This document shows, piece after piece, positions 17,204 through 25,782 of a DNA stretch of 64,000 bases. A model generated the notes under the pieces. That model did no database searches. It saw only the letters and a list, made by a program, of their open reading frames with translations, and had not been told where the DNA came from. The position numbers were made by a program, and so were the translations under genes. This DNA is from Vibrio salinus (lineage in GTDB: Bacteria; Pseudomonadota; Gammaproteobacteria; Enterobacterales; Vibrionaceae): contig NZ_JAJSDZ010000010.1 of assembly GCF_021272385.1 (NCBI RefSeq), forward strand, positions 1,426,001-1,490,000, written 5' to 3'. Numbering within the stretch: position 1 is the stretch's first letter; every line of letters begins with the position of its first letter.

Positions 17204-17839
17204 TCAGTTAACTGCGGCAAGTCTGGCAGCAAACCCCATGAAGAAAAGTCCGAGGAGGCTGTTAGCAAGTTTATTAAGAGTCGTGTGTTCTCTGAATAAT
17301 TTAGTCAGACCATTACCTAAAAAGATAAGAGCACTCAGGTAGGTGATACTCATTAATTCCAGTATTGAAGCAAGGACTAAATACGAAATCCAGGTATGTT
17401 CATAGTGGTAGTCAATAAACTGAATGAAGAACGATACATAGAATAAAATTGCTTTAGGGTTTGTCAGGCTTAACGTCAGAGATTTTCGAAAAACCTTTTC
17501 TTTTTTCACTTTGGTGGTTTTCTGTTCTTCCGGTTTTCTGATCCAGTTGTTATAAATTAAATGGCAGCCCAGATATAACAGATAAACTGCTCCAAGATAC
17601 CGGATGATAGTGAACAATGTCGGGGATGTCTGGATAAGTGATGCAACGCCAAGATAAGCAAGTAATATCAAAAAAGCATCACCCAGTAAAACACCTGCAA
17701 TTGCATGATAACCTTTTGGGATACCATGGGTAGAGCCGACTTTTAGCACATAGAGAGAGTTAGGACCGGGAGCCAGAATAATCATGATTAACCCCGCAAG
17801 GTAGGTCCATATATTTAATACACCGATACTTTCAAACAT
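17204..17839 (-). CDS. leuE: LysE/RhtB-family amino-acid exporter, leucine exporter type
   Basis: 211 residues with six hydrophobic segments. VLNIWTYLAG, LAPGPNSLYVLK, RYLGAVYLLYLG, LTLSLTNPKAILFYVSFFIQFID (in part) and the C-terminal GFAARLA follow E. coli LeuE (YeaS) closely over the whole length. The family exports leucine and some other neutral amino acids across the inner membrane. It is a single gene convergent with the preceding cluster. Confidence 0.85.
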   Translation of the reverse strand: MFESIGVLNIWTYLAGLIMIILAPGPNSLYVLKVGSTHGIPKGYHAIAGVLLGDAFLILLAYLGVASLIQTSPTLFTIIRYLGAVYLLYLGCHLIYNNWIRKPEEQKTTKVKKEKVFRKSLTLSLTNPKAILFYVSFFIQFIDYHYEHTWISYLVLASILELMSITYLSALIFLGNGLTKLFREHTTLNKLANSLLGLFFMGFAARLAAVN

Positions 17840-18170
17840 AAAATGAACTCAATTTGTAACACGATAAATGGGAATTATTGCTTTTTTGCGTATTTTCACC
17901 GTAATTTGATACCTGAAAGACAATTACTCCAGAAAGTTTACATTGTCATATAAAAGCTCTGAATGTGTCTATACCTGGTTAACATTAAAATGTAGAAATC
18001 GGGATTGAAGGCCTTATTAAAGGCGTTTGTTTCATGTGAAAGGCGACAATATTTTTGTTTAAATTATATTGTTAATTATGCCTTTTAATCATAATAGTGG
18101 CTTCTTTTTCTAGTTTTATCCCGGGGGATTAACTGATACATTTTCTTTAGTCTTTCAAAGGAGGTGAGTA
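17840..18170. other. Intergenic region between leuE and the GFA gene
   Basis: 331 AT-rich bases between two divergent genes. The only clear signal is a very strong Shine-Dalgarno, AAAGGAGGTGAG at 18157-18168, directly before the GFA start codon. I see no operator, RNA gene or coding potential in the rest. Confidence 0.4.
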
Positions 18171-18578
18171 ATGGGTTATCCAATTAAAGGGGCATGCCAG
18201 TGTGGCCATGTAACATATACACTGTTGAGAGAGCCAAAAATGGTTGTGGCCTGTCATTGCAAAGAATGTCAGAAATTATCAACGAGTGCATTTAGTATTA
18301 CAGCGGTAGTTGATGCTAAGGACGTTATTTTTGAAGGTGAAATGAGTGACTGGAGCCGGAGTTCTGACAGCGGGAATATTTCAGCTGCAAAATTTTGTCC
18401 GGTATGCGGAAATCGTATGTATCACTATGATCCGGAGAAACCGGAATTACTGAAGTTAAAACCGACTAATCTTGAAGATACCAGTATTGTTAAGCCTGTT
18501 GCTCATGTCTGGGTAAGCGAGAAACAGGATTGGTACGAAATACCGGAAGGCGTGAAAGTTTTTGATAAGCAGCCATAA
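18171..18578 (+). CDS. GFA-family zinc protein (CENP-V/Gfa-like)
   Basis: 135 residues. The zinc ligands follow the GFA pattern: Cys9 and Cys11 (GACQCG), Cys28, Cys30 and Cys33 (CHCKEC), and a later CPVCG. The fold is that of glutathione-dependent formaldehyde-activating enzyme, but most small family members have no proven activity, so a function is not assigned. It has a nearly ideal Shine-Dalgarno and is a single gene followed by a hairpin terminator. Confidence 0.8.
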   Translation: MGYPIKGACQCGHVTYTLLREPKMVVACHCKECQKLSTSAFSITAVVDAKDVIFEGEMSDWSRSSDSGNISAAKFCPVCGNRMYHYDPEKPELLKLKPTNLEDTSIVKPVAHVWVSEKQDWYEIPEGVKVFDKQP

Positions 18579-18586
18579 ATGAACTT

Positions 18587-18609
18587 AAGCCCGGGTGAAT
18601 TCCGGGCTT
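18587..18609. terminator. Hairpin between the GFA gene and the LysR gene
   Basis: An 8-bp perfect stem (AAGCCCGG / CCGGGCTT) with a short loop lies between convergent genes. The downstream T stretch is short on both strands, so it is a probable but modest bidirectional terminator. Confidence 0.6.
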
Positions 18610-18635
18610 CATTGTCACTGATAGGAGTTAGTCTT

Positions 18636-19505
18636 TTAGTGGCATTCTTTTAGCATTCTGGCAAGTGCTTTGACTGCTGTTGTTGACTGTTCAAAGTCGG
18701 TATAGGTTAAATACATTGGAATAACCCGTTTGCAACCTGCGGCAAGAGGTAAACAGCGCAATACCCCTGTCTCTAATAGTGAGTCTACTCTGTGCAGTGG
18801 TAACCAACCAAAACACAGTTTGCTTGTTACCGCTTCAATTGCAGATTCAACGGTATTAACGGTCCATCTTGACTTTGGCAAGTCCAGAGTATCGTTGTTG
18901 AATTCGCCGATATTATCAATATAAACTCGGGTGTAGTGCGTTAGGTCATTCATCGACAATTCCCCTTTTTTTAGGCGGAACAGGGGATGGTCAGCGTGAG
19001 CTACAGCATTGACTTCTACATCATATAGTTTCTCATCAATGCTTTCTCTTATGGTTCTGGAACCTATAAACAGATCGCAGTCAGGTTTCTTGTTTGAATG
19101 AAATAAACGGATGGATTCTTTTAATTCTATTTGAGTATGAGGGTACGCCTCTTCAAATGACGCGAGAGCCTGAAATAACAGTGATTTGGGATACAGGCTG
19201 TCCACTTCGATTGATATTTTGGCCGGGTCGCCGGATATGAGTGTTTTTGCTTTGCGCTCAACATTTGTGAATTCAGCCAAAAGGGGACGAATATCATCTA
19301 AAAGAGCACTGCCAATATCGGTCAGACTCACTTTTTTCCCCTCAACCTGAATGAGCTTTGCCCCCAACTGCTCCTGAAGGTTTTTAATGGCATAGCTAAC
19401 GGATGACTGGCTTTTGTATAAAGAATCAGCTGCAGCAGTAAAACCGCCTTTATCTATAATTGTTTGAAGAATGAGCCATTGCTCTAACGTCGATTTATGC
19501 ATCAT
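18636..19505 (-). CDS. LysR-family transcriptional regulator
   Basis: 289 residues. The N-terminal winged helix-turn-helix (GFTAAADSLYKSQSSVSYAIKNLQEQLG, in part) and following linker helix are LysR-type; residues ~90-289 form the effector-binding domain. Two start codons in tandem (ATGATG) leave one residue of doubt. It is divergent from pxpBCA, 197 bases away, the usual layout for a LysR activator of the adjacent operon. Control by 5-oxoproline is therefore plausible but not shown. Confidence 0.88.
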   Translation of the reverse strand: MMHKSTLEQWLILQTIIDKGGFTAAADSLYKSQSSVSYAIKNLQEQLGAKLIQVEGKKVSLTDIGSALLDDIRPLLAEFTNVERKAKTLISGDPAKISIEVDSLYPKSLLFQALASFEEAYPHTQIELKESIRLFHSNKKPDCDLFIGSRTIRESIDEKLYDVEVNAVAHADHPLFRLKKGELSMNDLTHYTRVYIDNIGEFNNDTLDLPKSRWTVNTVESAIEAVTSKLCFGWLPLHRVDSLLETGVLRCLPLAAGCKRVIPMYLTYTDFEQSTTAVKALARMLKECH

Positions 19506-19702
19506 CTATTTAATAAGTAAATTAATATTGGGTAAAAATACCGCTCATGGATTTGTTTTTCAAATAATATTAAATACTCATTCTGTCTGGGACAGTAAAT
19601 CACCCCATTCATTATGTTGTGCTTTCGAATATGGGAGAAAGGGATAAATGACTTGAGTATTTTTGTGACAAAATGGTGATATATTTTACCTAAAAAGATT
19701 TT

Positions 19703-20386
19703 ATGGACGAAATAATGGAACTTAAGGATGACATTCGTTTGTATTGTCTGGGTGAATCGGCAATTACAATCGAGTCAACAAAACCGGCTTCTATCGGGCT
19801 ACAGAAAAAAATCTGGTGCATTACGGAATTTTATCGGAATAAGGCTTTCGTCAGTGATGTCGTACCCGGAATGAATAACCTGACCATTATTTTTGACATG
19901 TATCAGATCGATTTAAAGCAGGAGTTACAGGTACTTTTATCTCTTTGGCAGGATATCGAAATGTCTTCATATGACCATGAAAAGGTAATTGAAGTTCCGG
20001 TGATATATGGAGGAGATAATGGTCCGGATCTGAAAGGGGTTGCTGCCTATCATGGAATCAGTCAGGAGGAAGTGGTCAGGTTACACAGTGACAGTGAATA
20101 CATTGTCTATTTTCTCGGTTTTCAGCCCGGATTTGCGTATCTTGGAGGGATGCCAGCCCGTTTAACTACTCCCCGGCATGCATCACCAAGGGCTATTGTT
20201 CCTAAGGGATCGGTGGCTATTGGTGGCGCACAGACAGGAGTGTATCCTAATCGTTCTCCTGGTGGATGGCAGATAATTGGTAAAACCGATGTCGAGCTGT
20301 TTGATGTCAACCGGGAGCAGCCGGCTATCTGGATGCCGGGAGACAGGGTACACTTTGTTGCAAAGGAGATATTGACAAATGATTGA
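19703..20386 (+). CDS. pxpB: 5-oxoprolinase subunit B
   Basis: 227 residues of the KipI family. The C-terminal half carries the hallmark FLGFQPGFAYLGGMPARLTTPRHASPRAIVPKGSV (in part) and GGAQTGVYPNRSPGGWQIIGKT. PxpB works with PxpC and PxpA in ATP-dependent opening of 5-oxoproline (pyroglutamate) to glutamate in the cytoplasm. The start could also be the ATG four codons later. Its end overlaps pxpC by eight bases. Confidence 0.92.
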   Translation: MDEIMELKDDIRLYCLGESAITIESTKPASIGLQKKIWCITEFYRNKAFVSDVVPGMNNLTIIFDMYQIDLKQELQVLLSLWQDIEMSSYDHEKVIEVPVIYGGDNGPDLKGVAAYHGISQEEVVRLHSDSEYIVYFLGFQPGFAYLGGMPARLTTPRHASPRAIVPKGSVAIGGAQTGVYPNRSPGGWQIIGKTDVELFDVNREQPAIWMPGDRVHFVAKEILTND

Positions 20387-21302
20387 GGTATTACAGGCTG
20401 GGCCTCTAACCTCTGTTCAGGATTTGGGGCGACAACATTTCCGGGATCAGGGTGTGGCATTATCGGGGGCAACCGATCCTTTGTCGCTTCGAGTTGGAAA
20501 TATGCTTCTGGGAAATGAGATATCAGCTGCCGGAATTGAATGGATGTTTGGTAATGGAAAAGTCAAATTTGTCCGTGATACCTGGTTCGTTGTTACAGGA
20601 GCAGAATGTTTTGCTCAGTTAGATCAAAAACCTGTGATGATAGGGTGGCGAATGATGGCTCGTGCCGGTCAGGTGCTGACACTTAGAACATTGAAATCCG
20701 GCTTGTGTTCGTATTTGTGTCTTGAAGGTGGAATTGATGTACCTGTTGTTCTGGGCTCCCGCTCGACCGACCTGCAGTCAGGTTTCGGTGGGTATGCAGG
20801 CAGAGTTTTGCAGAAAGGAGATTGTATTTCATTATTTCACACAGAGAGCGCAATACAGAAATCTGTCGGAGTGTTGCTTCCCCATAATGACGGAGTCATT
20901 CGGGTGATGGAAGGTCCTGAAGAATCACAGTTTTCACCTGATGCCATACACCGATTTTATTCTTCTCCATGGCGGGTTAAAACCGAATCAAACCGGATGG
21001 GATTTCGTCTCGATGGTCCGGTTCTGGAAAGAATGGTGTCTCATGAATTGCTGTCGCATGGCATTTTGCCCGGAATCATTCAGGTACCACCGGAGGGGAA
21101 ACCGATTATTATTGGTGTTGATGGGCAAACCACCGGAGGTTATCCAAGGATGGCTTCTGTTATCGCTTCTGATTTATGGAAAATCGGCCAGCTCCGACCG
21201 GGCACTGATATTTTATTCCGTAAAGTCACGCCTGAAGAAGCAAAGCATGCTTATCAGGAACAGCAATTTTACCTGAACAAAATTCACATGGGCGTGGTAT
21301 AG
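20379..21302 (+). CDS. pxpC: 5-oxoprolinase subunit C
   Basis: 307 residues of the KipA/biotin-dependent-carboxylase-like family. Typical stretches are LTSVQDLGRQHFRDQGVALSGA (in part), CLEGGIDVPVVLGSRSTD, and NRMGFRLDGP. It forms the catalytic complex with PxpB. The overlapping start shows coupling within a pxpBCA operon. Confidence 0.93.
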   Translation: MIEVLQAGPLTSVQDLGRQHFRDQGVALSGATDPLSLRVGNMLLGNEISAAGIEWMFGNGKVKFVRDTWFVVTGAECFAQLDQKPVMIGWRMMARAGQVLTLRTLKSGLCSYLCLEGGIDVPVVLGSRSTDLQSGFGGYAGRVLQKGDCISLFHTESAIQKSVGVLLPHNDGVIRVMEGPEESQFSPDAIHRFYSSPWRVKTESNRMGFRLDGPVLERMVSHELLSHGILPGIIQVPPEGKPIIIGVDGQTTGGYPRMASVIASDLWKIGQLRPGTDILFRKVTPEEAKHAYQEQQFYLNKIHMGVV

Positions 21303-21325
21303 AACGAAAGAGGCTAGGAATTTAA

Positions 21326-22084
21326 ATGGTTAAAGTGGACTTAAATTGTGATATGGGTGAAAGCTTTGGTGTCTACTCCCTTGGTTGTGACGCTGATATT
21401 ATTCAGCATGTAAGTTCGGTTAATGTCGCTTGTGGATTTCATGCCGGTGATCCGACGGTCATGAAGAATACGGTTGAGCTTGCTAAAAAAAACGGGGTAG
21501 CTGTGGGAGTTCATCCAGGATTCAATGATCTTCAGGGTTTTGGCCGTCGTAATATGCAGGTTTCACCCTCAGAAATTTACAATATGGTCGTTTATCAGAT
21601 TGGCGCGTTGTATGGATTTTCAGCTGCCATGGATCTTAAACTTCATCATGTAAAACCTCATGGTGCTCTGTATAACATGGCAGCTAAAAATCCGGATATG
21701 TCTATGGCGATTGCTCAGGCGGTTAAAGATGTCGACCCGGGCTTGATTATGTATGGTTTAGCTGGCAGCGAGCTGATAAAAGCCGCTGAGTTGTTAGGTT
21801 TGTGTGTTTATAACGAAGTATTTGCAGACAGAACTTATCAGCCTGATGGTTCATTAACTCCGAGGACTCAGGAAAATGCGTTATTACAGTCTGATGATGA
21901 AGCGGTGCAGCAGGTGCTTGATATGGTGCTGAAAGGCGAAGTTAAGAGTGTCACCGGTGAGTGGATTCCTGTTAAAGCGGATACTATATGCATTCATGGT
22001 GATGGTGATCATGCCTTGAGTTTTGCTAAAAAAGTCCGTAAAGCATTAGAAGATAGTGATGTCAGTGTTGAGGCTTACAGATAA
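21326..22084 (+). CDS. pxpA: 5-oxoprolinase subunit A
   Basis: 252 residues of the LamB/YcsF family. VDLNCDMGESFG at the N-terminus, NVACGFHAGDP, VGVHPGFNDLQGFGRR and the central VKPHGALYN are all hallmarks, and CIHGDGDHAL lies near the C-terminus. It completes the three-subunit 5-oxoprolinase that recycles pyroglutamate formed from glutamine or glutathione breakdown. AGGAAT precedes the ATG. Confidence 0.94.
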   Translation: MVKVDLNCDMGESFGVYSLGCDADIIQHVSSVNVACGFHAGDPTVMKNTVELAKKNGVAVGVHPGFNDLQGFGRRNMQVSPSEIYNMVVYQIGALYGFSAAMDLKLHHVKPHGALYNMAAKNPDMSMAIAQAVKDVDPGLIMYGLAGSELIKAAELLGLCVYNEVFADRTYQPDGSLTPRTQENALLQSDDEAVQQVLDMVLKGEVKSVTGEWIPVKADTICIHGDGDHALSFAKKVRKALEDSDVSVEAYR

Positions 22085-22092
22085 GAAAAATA

Positions 22093-22124
22093 AACCCTAA
22101 CCAGTAGATGGAATGGTTAGGGTT
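22093..22124. terminator. Hairpin terminator between pxpA and the alpha-glucoside genes
   Basis: A perfect 10-bp stem (AACCCTAACC / GGTTAGGGTT) with a 12-nt loop. On the minus strand it is followed by TATTTTTCTTAT, so it is best as the end of the leftward PTS/glucosidase transcript. On the plus strand it follows pxpA closely but has no T run. Confidence 0.7.
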
Positions 22125-22261
22125 AACTGTACGTTATAGTAATAATACCTGGGGGACATCTATACATAACGCAACACTAAAATAATCACCTATACCACAA
22201 AGAGTGTGGTTCTGGTCAATTGGGCTAGGTCTCTAATTATAAATAAGAGTCATTTAAAGTC

Positions 22262-22277
22262 CGTGACCTGGATCACC
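22262..22277 (+). promoter_or_regulatory. Candidate CRP site in an orphan promoter region
   Basis: CGTGA-CCTGGA-TCACC has the CRP half-site spacing (5-6-5) with one mismatch in each arm. It stands directly upstream of a GalR-like box and a weak TATAGG, all on the plus strand and pointing into the end of the glucosidase gene. No full gene follows. Confidence 0.5.
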
Positions 22278-22282
22278 TAAAT

Positions 22283-22297
22283 GGTAACGTTTACACT
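22283..22297 (+). promoter_or_regulatory. GalR/LacI-type box, copy 1
   Basis: GGTAACGTTTACACT shares its CGTTTACACT core with copy 2, 68 bp downstream. With one more base on the left it matches 11 of 13 fixed positions of the GalR/GalS consensus (GTGKAANCGNTTNCAC). No LacI-family gene lies next to it. Confidence 0.5.
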
Positions 22298-22350
22298 ATT
22301 ACAGTATAGGAATTTATTTAGAATTGGAGTTAATGGTTTATGCCAATTAC

Positions 22351-22365
22351 GGATACGTTTACACT
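22351..22365 (+). promoter_or_regulatory. GalR/LacI-type box, copy 2
   Basis: GGATACGTTTACACT differs from copy 1 at two bases. The paired boxes, about 68 bp apart, flank a short GGAGTTA-ATG sequence that opens only a 15-codon frame (22333-22380). Confidence 0.45.
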
Positions 22366-22390
22366 TGCATAATGAATTAACCTCAGTTTT

Positions 22391-23722
22391 TTAGTTTAGC
22401 TCAGGCCAGAAGTCCTTATTCGCCTTGATTAAATCATCAAGGATAAATTTAGCAACAGAGGCGCTTGGTACAGTTTTAGATAGCGTGATAGCCTGCCACA
22501 GTTTTTGATAGGATTTTTCAATCCATGCTTCGACTACCAGCTTTTCAACAGCAACCTGCTGATCCATCATTCCTTTCTGGAACAGGGGTATTTCGCCAAT
22601 GGAAAGCGGTTCTGGCCCGTTACTGCCGACAAGACAAGGTATTTCAACCATCGCCGTAGAATTAAAGTTACTGATTGAGCCATTGTTAGGGACGATCAGC
22701 AGCATTCTTTCTTTTGTGTTGTAGGCGATAGCCCGTGCCAGATCAACAATGTATTCGGCATGGTCATCCGTGTGCAGCTCACAATCCGCAGAAGAGCCTT
22801 GTTCGATGACTTTGTTACATTCACCAAAGACAAATTTTTCCCTGCCGTCCATTACTTCATTGGCCCGGGTATATTCGATATTGGAATGTTTTACGACATA
22901 GTCCGGGAATAAATAGTATTTAAGGTAAGTGTTCGGCATGGTGTCCGGTGCGAGAGGGTATACGTCTTTTGCTTTTGCAAAGGTATCTAACCAGCTTGCG
23001 TCGCAATGCTGCTGTGAGCTGAGCTCTTCCTGAACGACGTAACCATGTTTTGCAACGTGTTCTTTCAGTTTTGGCATGAGATCATTACCCGCTTTATCCC
23101 GGATATCACACCACCATCCGAAGTGGTTCAGACCATAGTAGCGGATATCCATTTCTTTTCTGGACTCTAATTCCAGAATTTCGGCCATCCGCATTTCGAT
23201 GCCAAGAGGCATATCGCAAATATTGAGAATTTTTGCATTTGGTCTTAGCTTTCTTGTTGCTTCAGCGACAATAGCGGCTGGATTGGAATAGTTCAGCATC
23301 CAGGCATTGGGTGAATATTTTTCCATGTAATCCAATAGTTCTAAGACACCGCCAATTGAGCGCATTCCGTAAGCAATACCACCAGGACCACAGGTTTCCT
23401 GACCCAGTACGCCATATTTCAGAGGGATTTTTTCATCCAGTTCCCGCATTGCGTATTTACCGACACGGATGTGTGCCATCACAAAATCAATGCCCGAAAA
23501 AGCTTCTGCCGGTTCTGTTGTATAGGAAAACACAATATCCGGTGCTTTTTCTTTTAAGATGATAGCGCATGCTTTACCAATGGTTTCCTGACGTTCTGCA
23601 TCGTTATCGTAAAATTTCAGTTCTTTAATAGGGAATTTATCAAGGTTATCTAATAACATTAAGACAATTCCAGGGGTAAAAGTACTACCACCACCAGCGA
23701 TTAATACAGAATGTTTGTTCAT
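22391..23722 (-). CDS. 6-phospho-alpha-glucosidase, GH4 family
   Basis: 443 residues from the ATG at 23722 (GGAG 8 bases upstream; earlier in-frame ATGs are less likely). The N-terminal NAD-binding motif LIAGGGSTFTPG, then GQETCGPGGIAYGMRSIGG, NYSNPAAIVAEATRKLRP, NICDMP and YYGLNHFGWW are GH4 hallmarks; the Cys in NICDMP binds the metal. The sequence follows Klebsiella AglB / GlvA-type 6-phospho-alpha-glucosidases closely. It splits phosphorylated maltose-like sugars after PTS import, using NAD and a divalent metal. It follows the PTS gene by 38 bases. Confidence 0.92.
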   Translation of the reverse strand: MNKHSVLIAGGGSTFTPGIVLMLLDNLDKFPIKELKFYDNDAERQETIGKACAIILKEKAPDIVFSYTTEPAEAFSGIDFVMAHIRVGKYAMRELDEKIPLKYGVLGQETCGPGGIAYGMRSIGGVLELLDYMEKYSPNAWMLNYSNPAAIVAEATRKLRPNAKILNICDMPLGIEMRMAEILELESRKEMDIRYYGLNHFGWWCDIRDKAGNDLMPKLKEHVAKHGYVVQEELSSQQHCDASWLDTFAKAKDVYPLAPDTMPNTYLKYYLFPDYVVKHSNIEYTRANEVMDGREKFVFGECNKVIEQGSSADCELHTDDHAEYIVDLARAIAYNTKERMLLIVPNNGSISNFNSTAMVEIPCLVGSNGPEPLSIGEIPLFQKGMMDQQVAVEKLVVEAWIEKSYQKLWQAITLSKTVPSASVAKFILDDLIKANKDFWPELN

Positions 23723-23760
23723 GTGAATCTCCATTATCATTCATTATTGATGATCAAAGT

Positions 23761-25371
23761 TTATACAAGGGCCTGAGCGTTTGTTGGCATAGGGGTATCC
23801 ATGATGTTTTCTATCCGGTCCCGAACCTGAGAAACAGAAAGCCCTATAATTATCTGAATTGCTTCGTCATTTCGGACCACTCCGTGAGCGCCTGCCTGAC
23901 GAAATACCGAATCCGAAAGCAGCAGATCCGGGTTTTTGACACTGATTCTCAGCCGGGTTGCGCAATTATTGATTTCGGCAATATTGTCCATTCCCCCAAG
24001 GGCTTTCAGAATCTGAAGTGCCTGTTCGTCACGGGAATCGGTGGCGGTTTGGGCAGCCACTCCCTGTTTTTTCTCTCTGTACTCTTTTTTAGATACCAAT
24101 CGGATATCTTCATCGTCAGATTCCCTTCCCGGTGTTTTTACATCAAACCGGACGATCAGATACTTGAAGGTAAAGAAGTAAATGGCGGTAAATGAGAAGC
24201 CGATAATCAGCTGTTTCACCATAATCATGGCGTGATTTCCAAACATGGGTAACCAGTTCGTTGCGGCCATTTCCAAAATTCCGCCGCCAAAGTTGCCGAC
24301 AACACCACTCATATACATTACGGCAGCCATCGTTGCGGCAAGCACTGCATGAACACCAAACAAATAAGGTGCGATAAACAGAAACGTGAATTCCAACGGT
24401 TCGGTGATACCAACTAATACTGCGGTTAATGCGGCAGGTATAATGAGACCGGCGACTTTTCGTTTGTTTTCCGGTGCGGCGGTTGCAATCATTGCGCCTG
24501 CAATCCCAATGGCGCCAAAGACTTTACTGTTGCCAAACAGCATGAACCCGCCTTGTGGAAACAGATCTGTCAGTGGTTGTAAGGAACTGGCAAACTCAGG
24601 GATATGGTGTAGCCAATAGGCCTGAAGTCCACCTTCAACCGCCGCAGGGCCAAAGACAAATGGGCCGTAGACAAAATGGTGTAAGCCCGTCGGGATGAGA
24701 ATTCGTTCCAGGAAGGTATACAGCCAGACTCCGATGACGCCTGCGTTGCTTAAGAATACCTGCATGGATTCAATGCCACTCTGAACTTTTGGCCAGAATA
24801 AGGCGGTCAGAAAGGCGATAGGGAGCATGGCGATAAAACCGATGATGGTGACAAAAGCGGTTCCCTGAAAAATGCCAAGGTAATCGGGCAGTCTTTTATC
24901 AAAAAAGCGGTTATGAAGGTAGGTAATGATACCGGCAATAAATATGGAGCCTATGATACTGGTGTCTAAGGTTTTGACACCCGCGATCATTGTCAGGCCA
25001 CTGACGCCGCCGATGGGTTGGGAAAAATCGACGCCAAAGTCTTGTCCCCAGGTCGTTAATATTGCCGCGATGTAGTAGTTAAACGTCATGTATGACACGA
25101 TGACCGCCAGACAGGCCCGCGCCGGGGCGGTTTTTGCCAGACCGATGGGCAGGCCAACAGCAAATAAAATGGGCATATTACGAAATACCGTCCATGCGCC
25201 TTCCTGAACGACCATCCATAATTTAAACCAGATTGTTGTCGGACTGGCCAGTGATCCCATCAGTGTGGGGTTTGTGAACAGAATTGAAATTCCAACCACA
25301 ATTCCTGCGAATGGAAATAGGAGCACAGGTGTAAACATTGCACCCCCAAATCTTTGTAACGCTTTCATCAT
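23761..25371 (-). CDS. Alpha-glucoside PTS enzyme IICB
   Basis: 536 residues. Residues 1-~420 are the EIIC membrane channel, with VGLPIGLAKTAPARA, LIPTGLHHFVYGPF and GITEPLEFTFLFIAPYLFG. After a charged linker comes the EIIB domain (about 450-530) with the phosphorylated Cys in INNCATRLRIS. It is of the AglA/GlvC alpha-glucoside type and phosphorylates maltose-like sugars on entry. No EIIA is encoded here, so it must borrow one, probably Crr. AGGAAGC precedes the start. Confidence 0.92.
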   Translation of the reverse strand: MMKALQRFGGAMFTPVLLFPFAGIVVGISILFTNPTLMGSLASPTTIWFKLWMVVQEGAWTVFRNMPILFAVGLPIGLAKTAPARACLAVIVSYMTFNYYIAAILTTWGQDFGVDFSQPIGGVSGLTMIAGVKTLDTSIIGSIFIAGIITYLHNRFFDKRLPDYLGIFQGTAFVTIIGFIAMLPIAFLTALFWPKVQSGIESMQVFLSNAGVIGVWLYTFLERILIPTGLHHFVYGPFVFGPAAVEGGLQAYWLHHIPEFASSLQPLTDLFPQGGFMLFGNSKVFGAIGIAGAMIATAAPENKRKVAGLIIPAALTAVLVGITEPLEFTFLFIAPYLFGVHAVLAATMAAVMYMSGVVGNFGGGILEMAATNWLPMFGNHAMIMVKQLIIGFSFTAIYFFTFKYLIVRFDVKTPGRESDDEDIRLVSKKEYREKKQGVAAQTATDSRDEQALQILKALGGMDNIAEINNCATRLRISVKNPDLLLSDSVFRQAGAHGVVRNDEAIQIIIGLSVSQVRDRIENIMDTPMPTNAQALV

Positions 25372-25505
25372 AATTTTGCTTCCTATATTTTTATTTATTG
25401 TTATTAACTATTTGTTGGGCAGAACCTAATGTTCCAGGTAGACATTATTGGGTAATAACATGAGTTCCTTTACGCCGGATATTAATAGTATTTAGGAGGT
25501 TGAAA

Positions 25506-25521
25506 AGTGATTGCTATCACA
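25506..25521. promoter_or_regulatory. CRP-binding site for the alpha-glucoside genes
   Basis: AGTGA-TTGCTA-TCACA matches the CRP consensus TGTGA-N6-TCACA at nine of ten half-site bases. It lies 135-150 bases upstream of the PTS start, which makes catabolite activation likely. Confidence 0.65.
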
Positions 25522-25545
25522 AACATACTATATTCGTATTAAAAA

Positions 25546-25591
25546 GGTATTATTGGTATTTCTTTGATTATAAAAATAAGACCAATATACC
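25546..25591. repeat. Inverted repeat, possible operator of the GntR/UTRA regulator
   Basis: GGTATTATTGGT at 25546-25557 and ACCAATATACC at 25581-25591 form arms that pair apart from one extra base, with 23 bases between them. The position in the divergent promoter region fits an operator or repression loop. The binding protein is inferred. Confidence 0.45.
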
Positions 25592-25782
25592 TGCTGAGTG
25601 GTTATCTTTTCGTTCTTTTTCTGAACTTTTGTATCTCGTATTTATACTACCTAGGTAATTTTTCTAGTTTCTGTTATTTTCTGAAATCGATATCTGAAAG
25701 AGATGATATGTGAGAAAGGTCTTAGTTTGTTATAAACTAAATAATATATATTTAATACCATTCAAATGATTGAGATCAATTA

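Larger units (their letters stand above)
25372..25782. promoter_or_regulatory. Divergent control region between the PTS gene and its GntR-type regulator
   Basis: 411 AT-rich bases without a gene. It contains a good CRP site, an 11-12-bp inverted repeat and a small TACCTAGGTA palindrome (25648-25657), listed where they merit entries. Together they fit control by cAMP-CRP plus a local repressor. Confidence 0.5.

Noticed and set aside
22333..22380. 15-codon open frame with a fair Shine-Dalgarno.
   Set aside because: Too short to support as a gene by sequence alone; treated as part of the orphan promoter finding.
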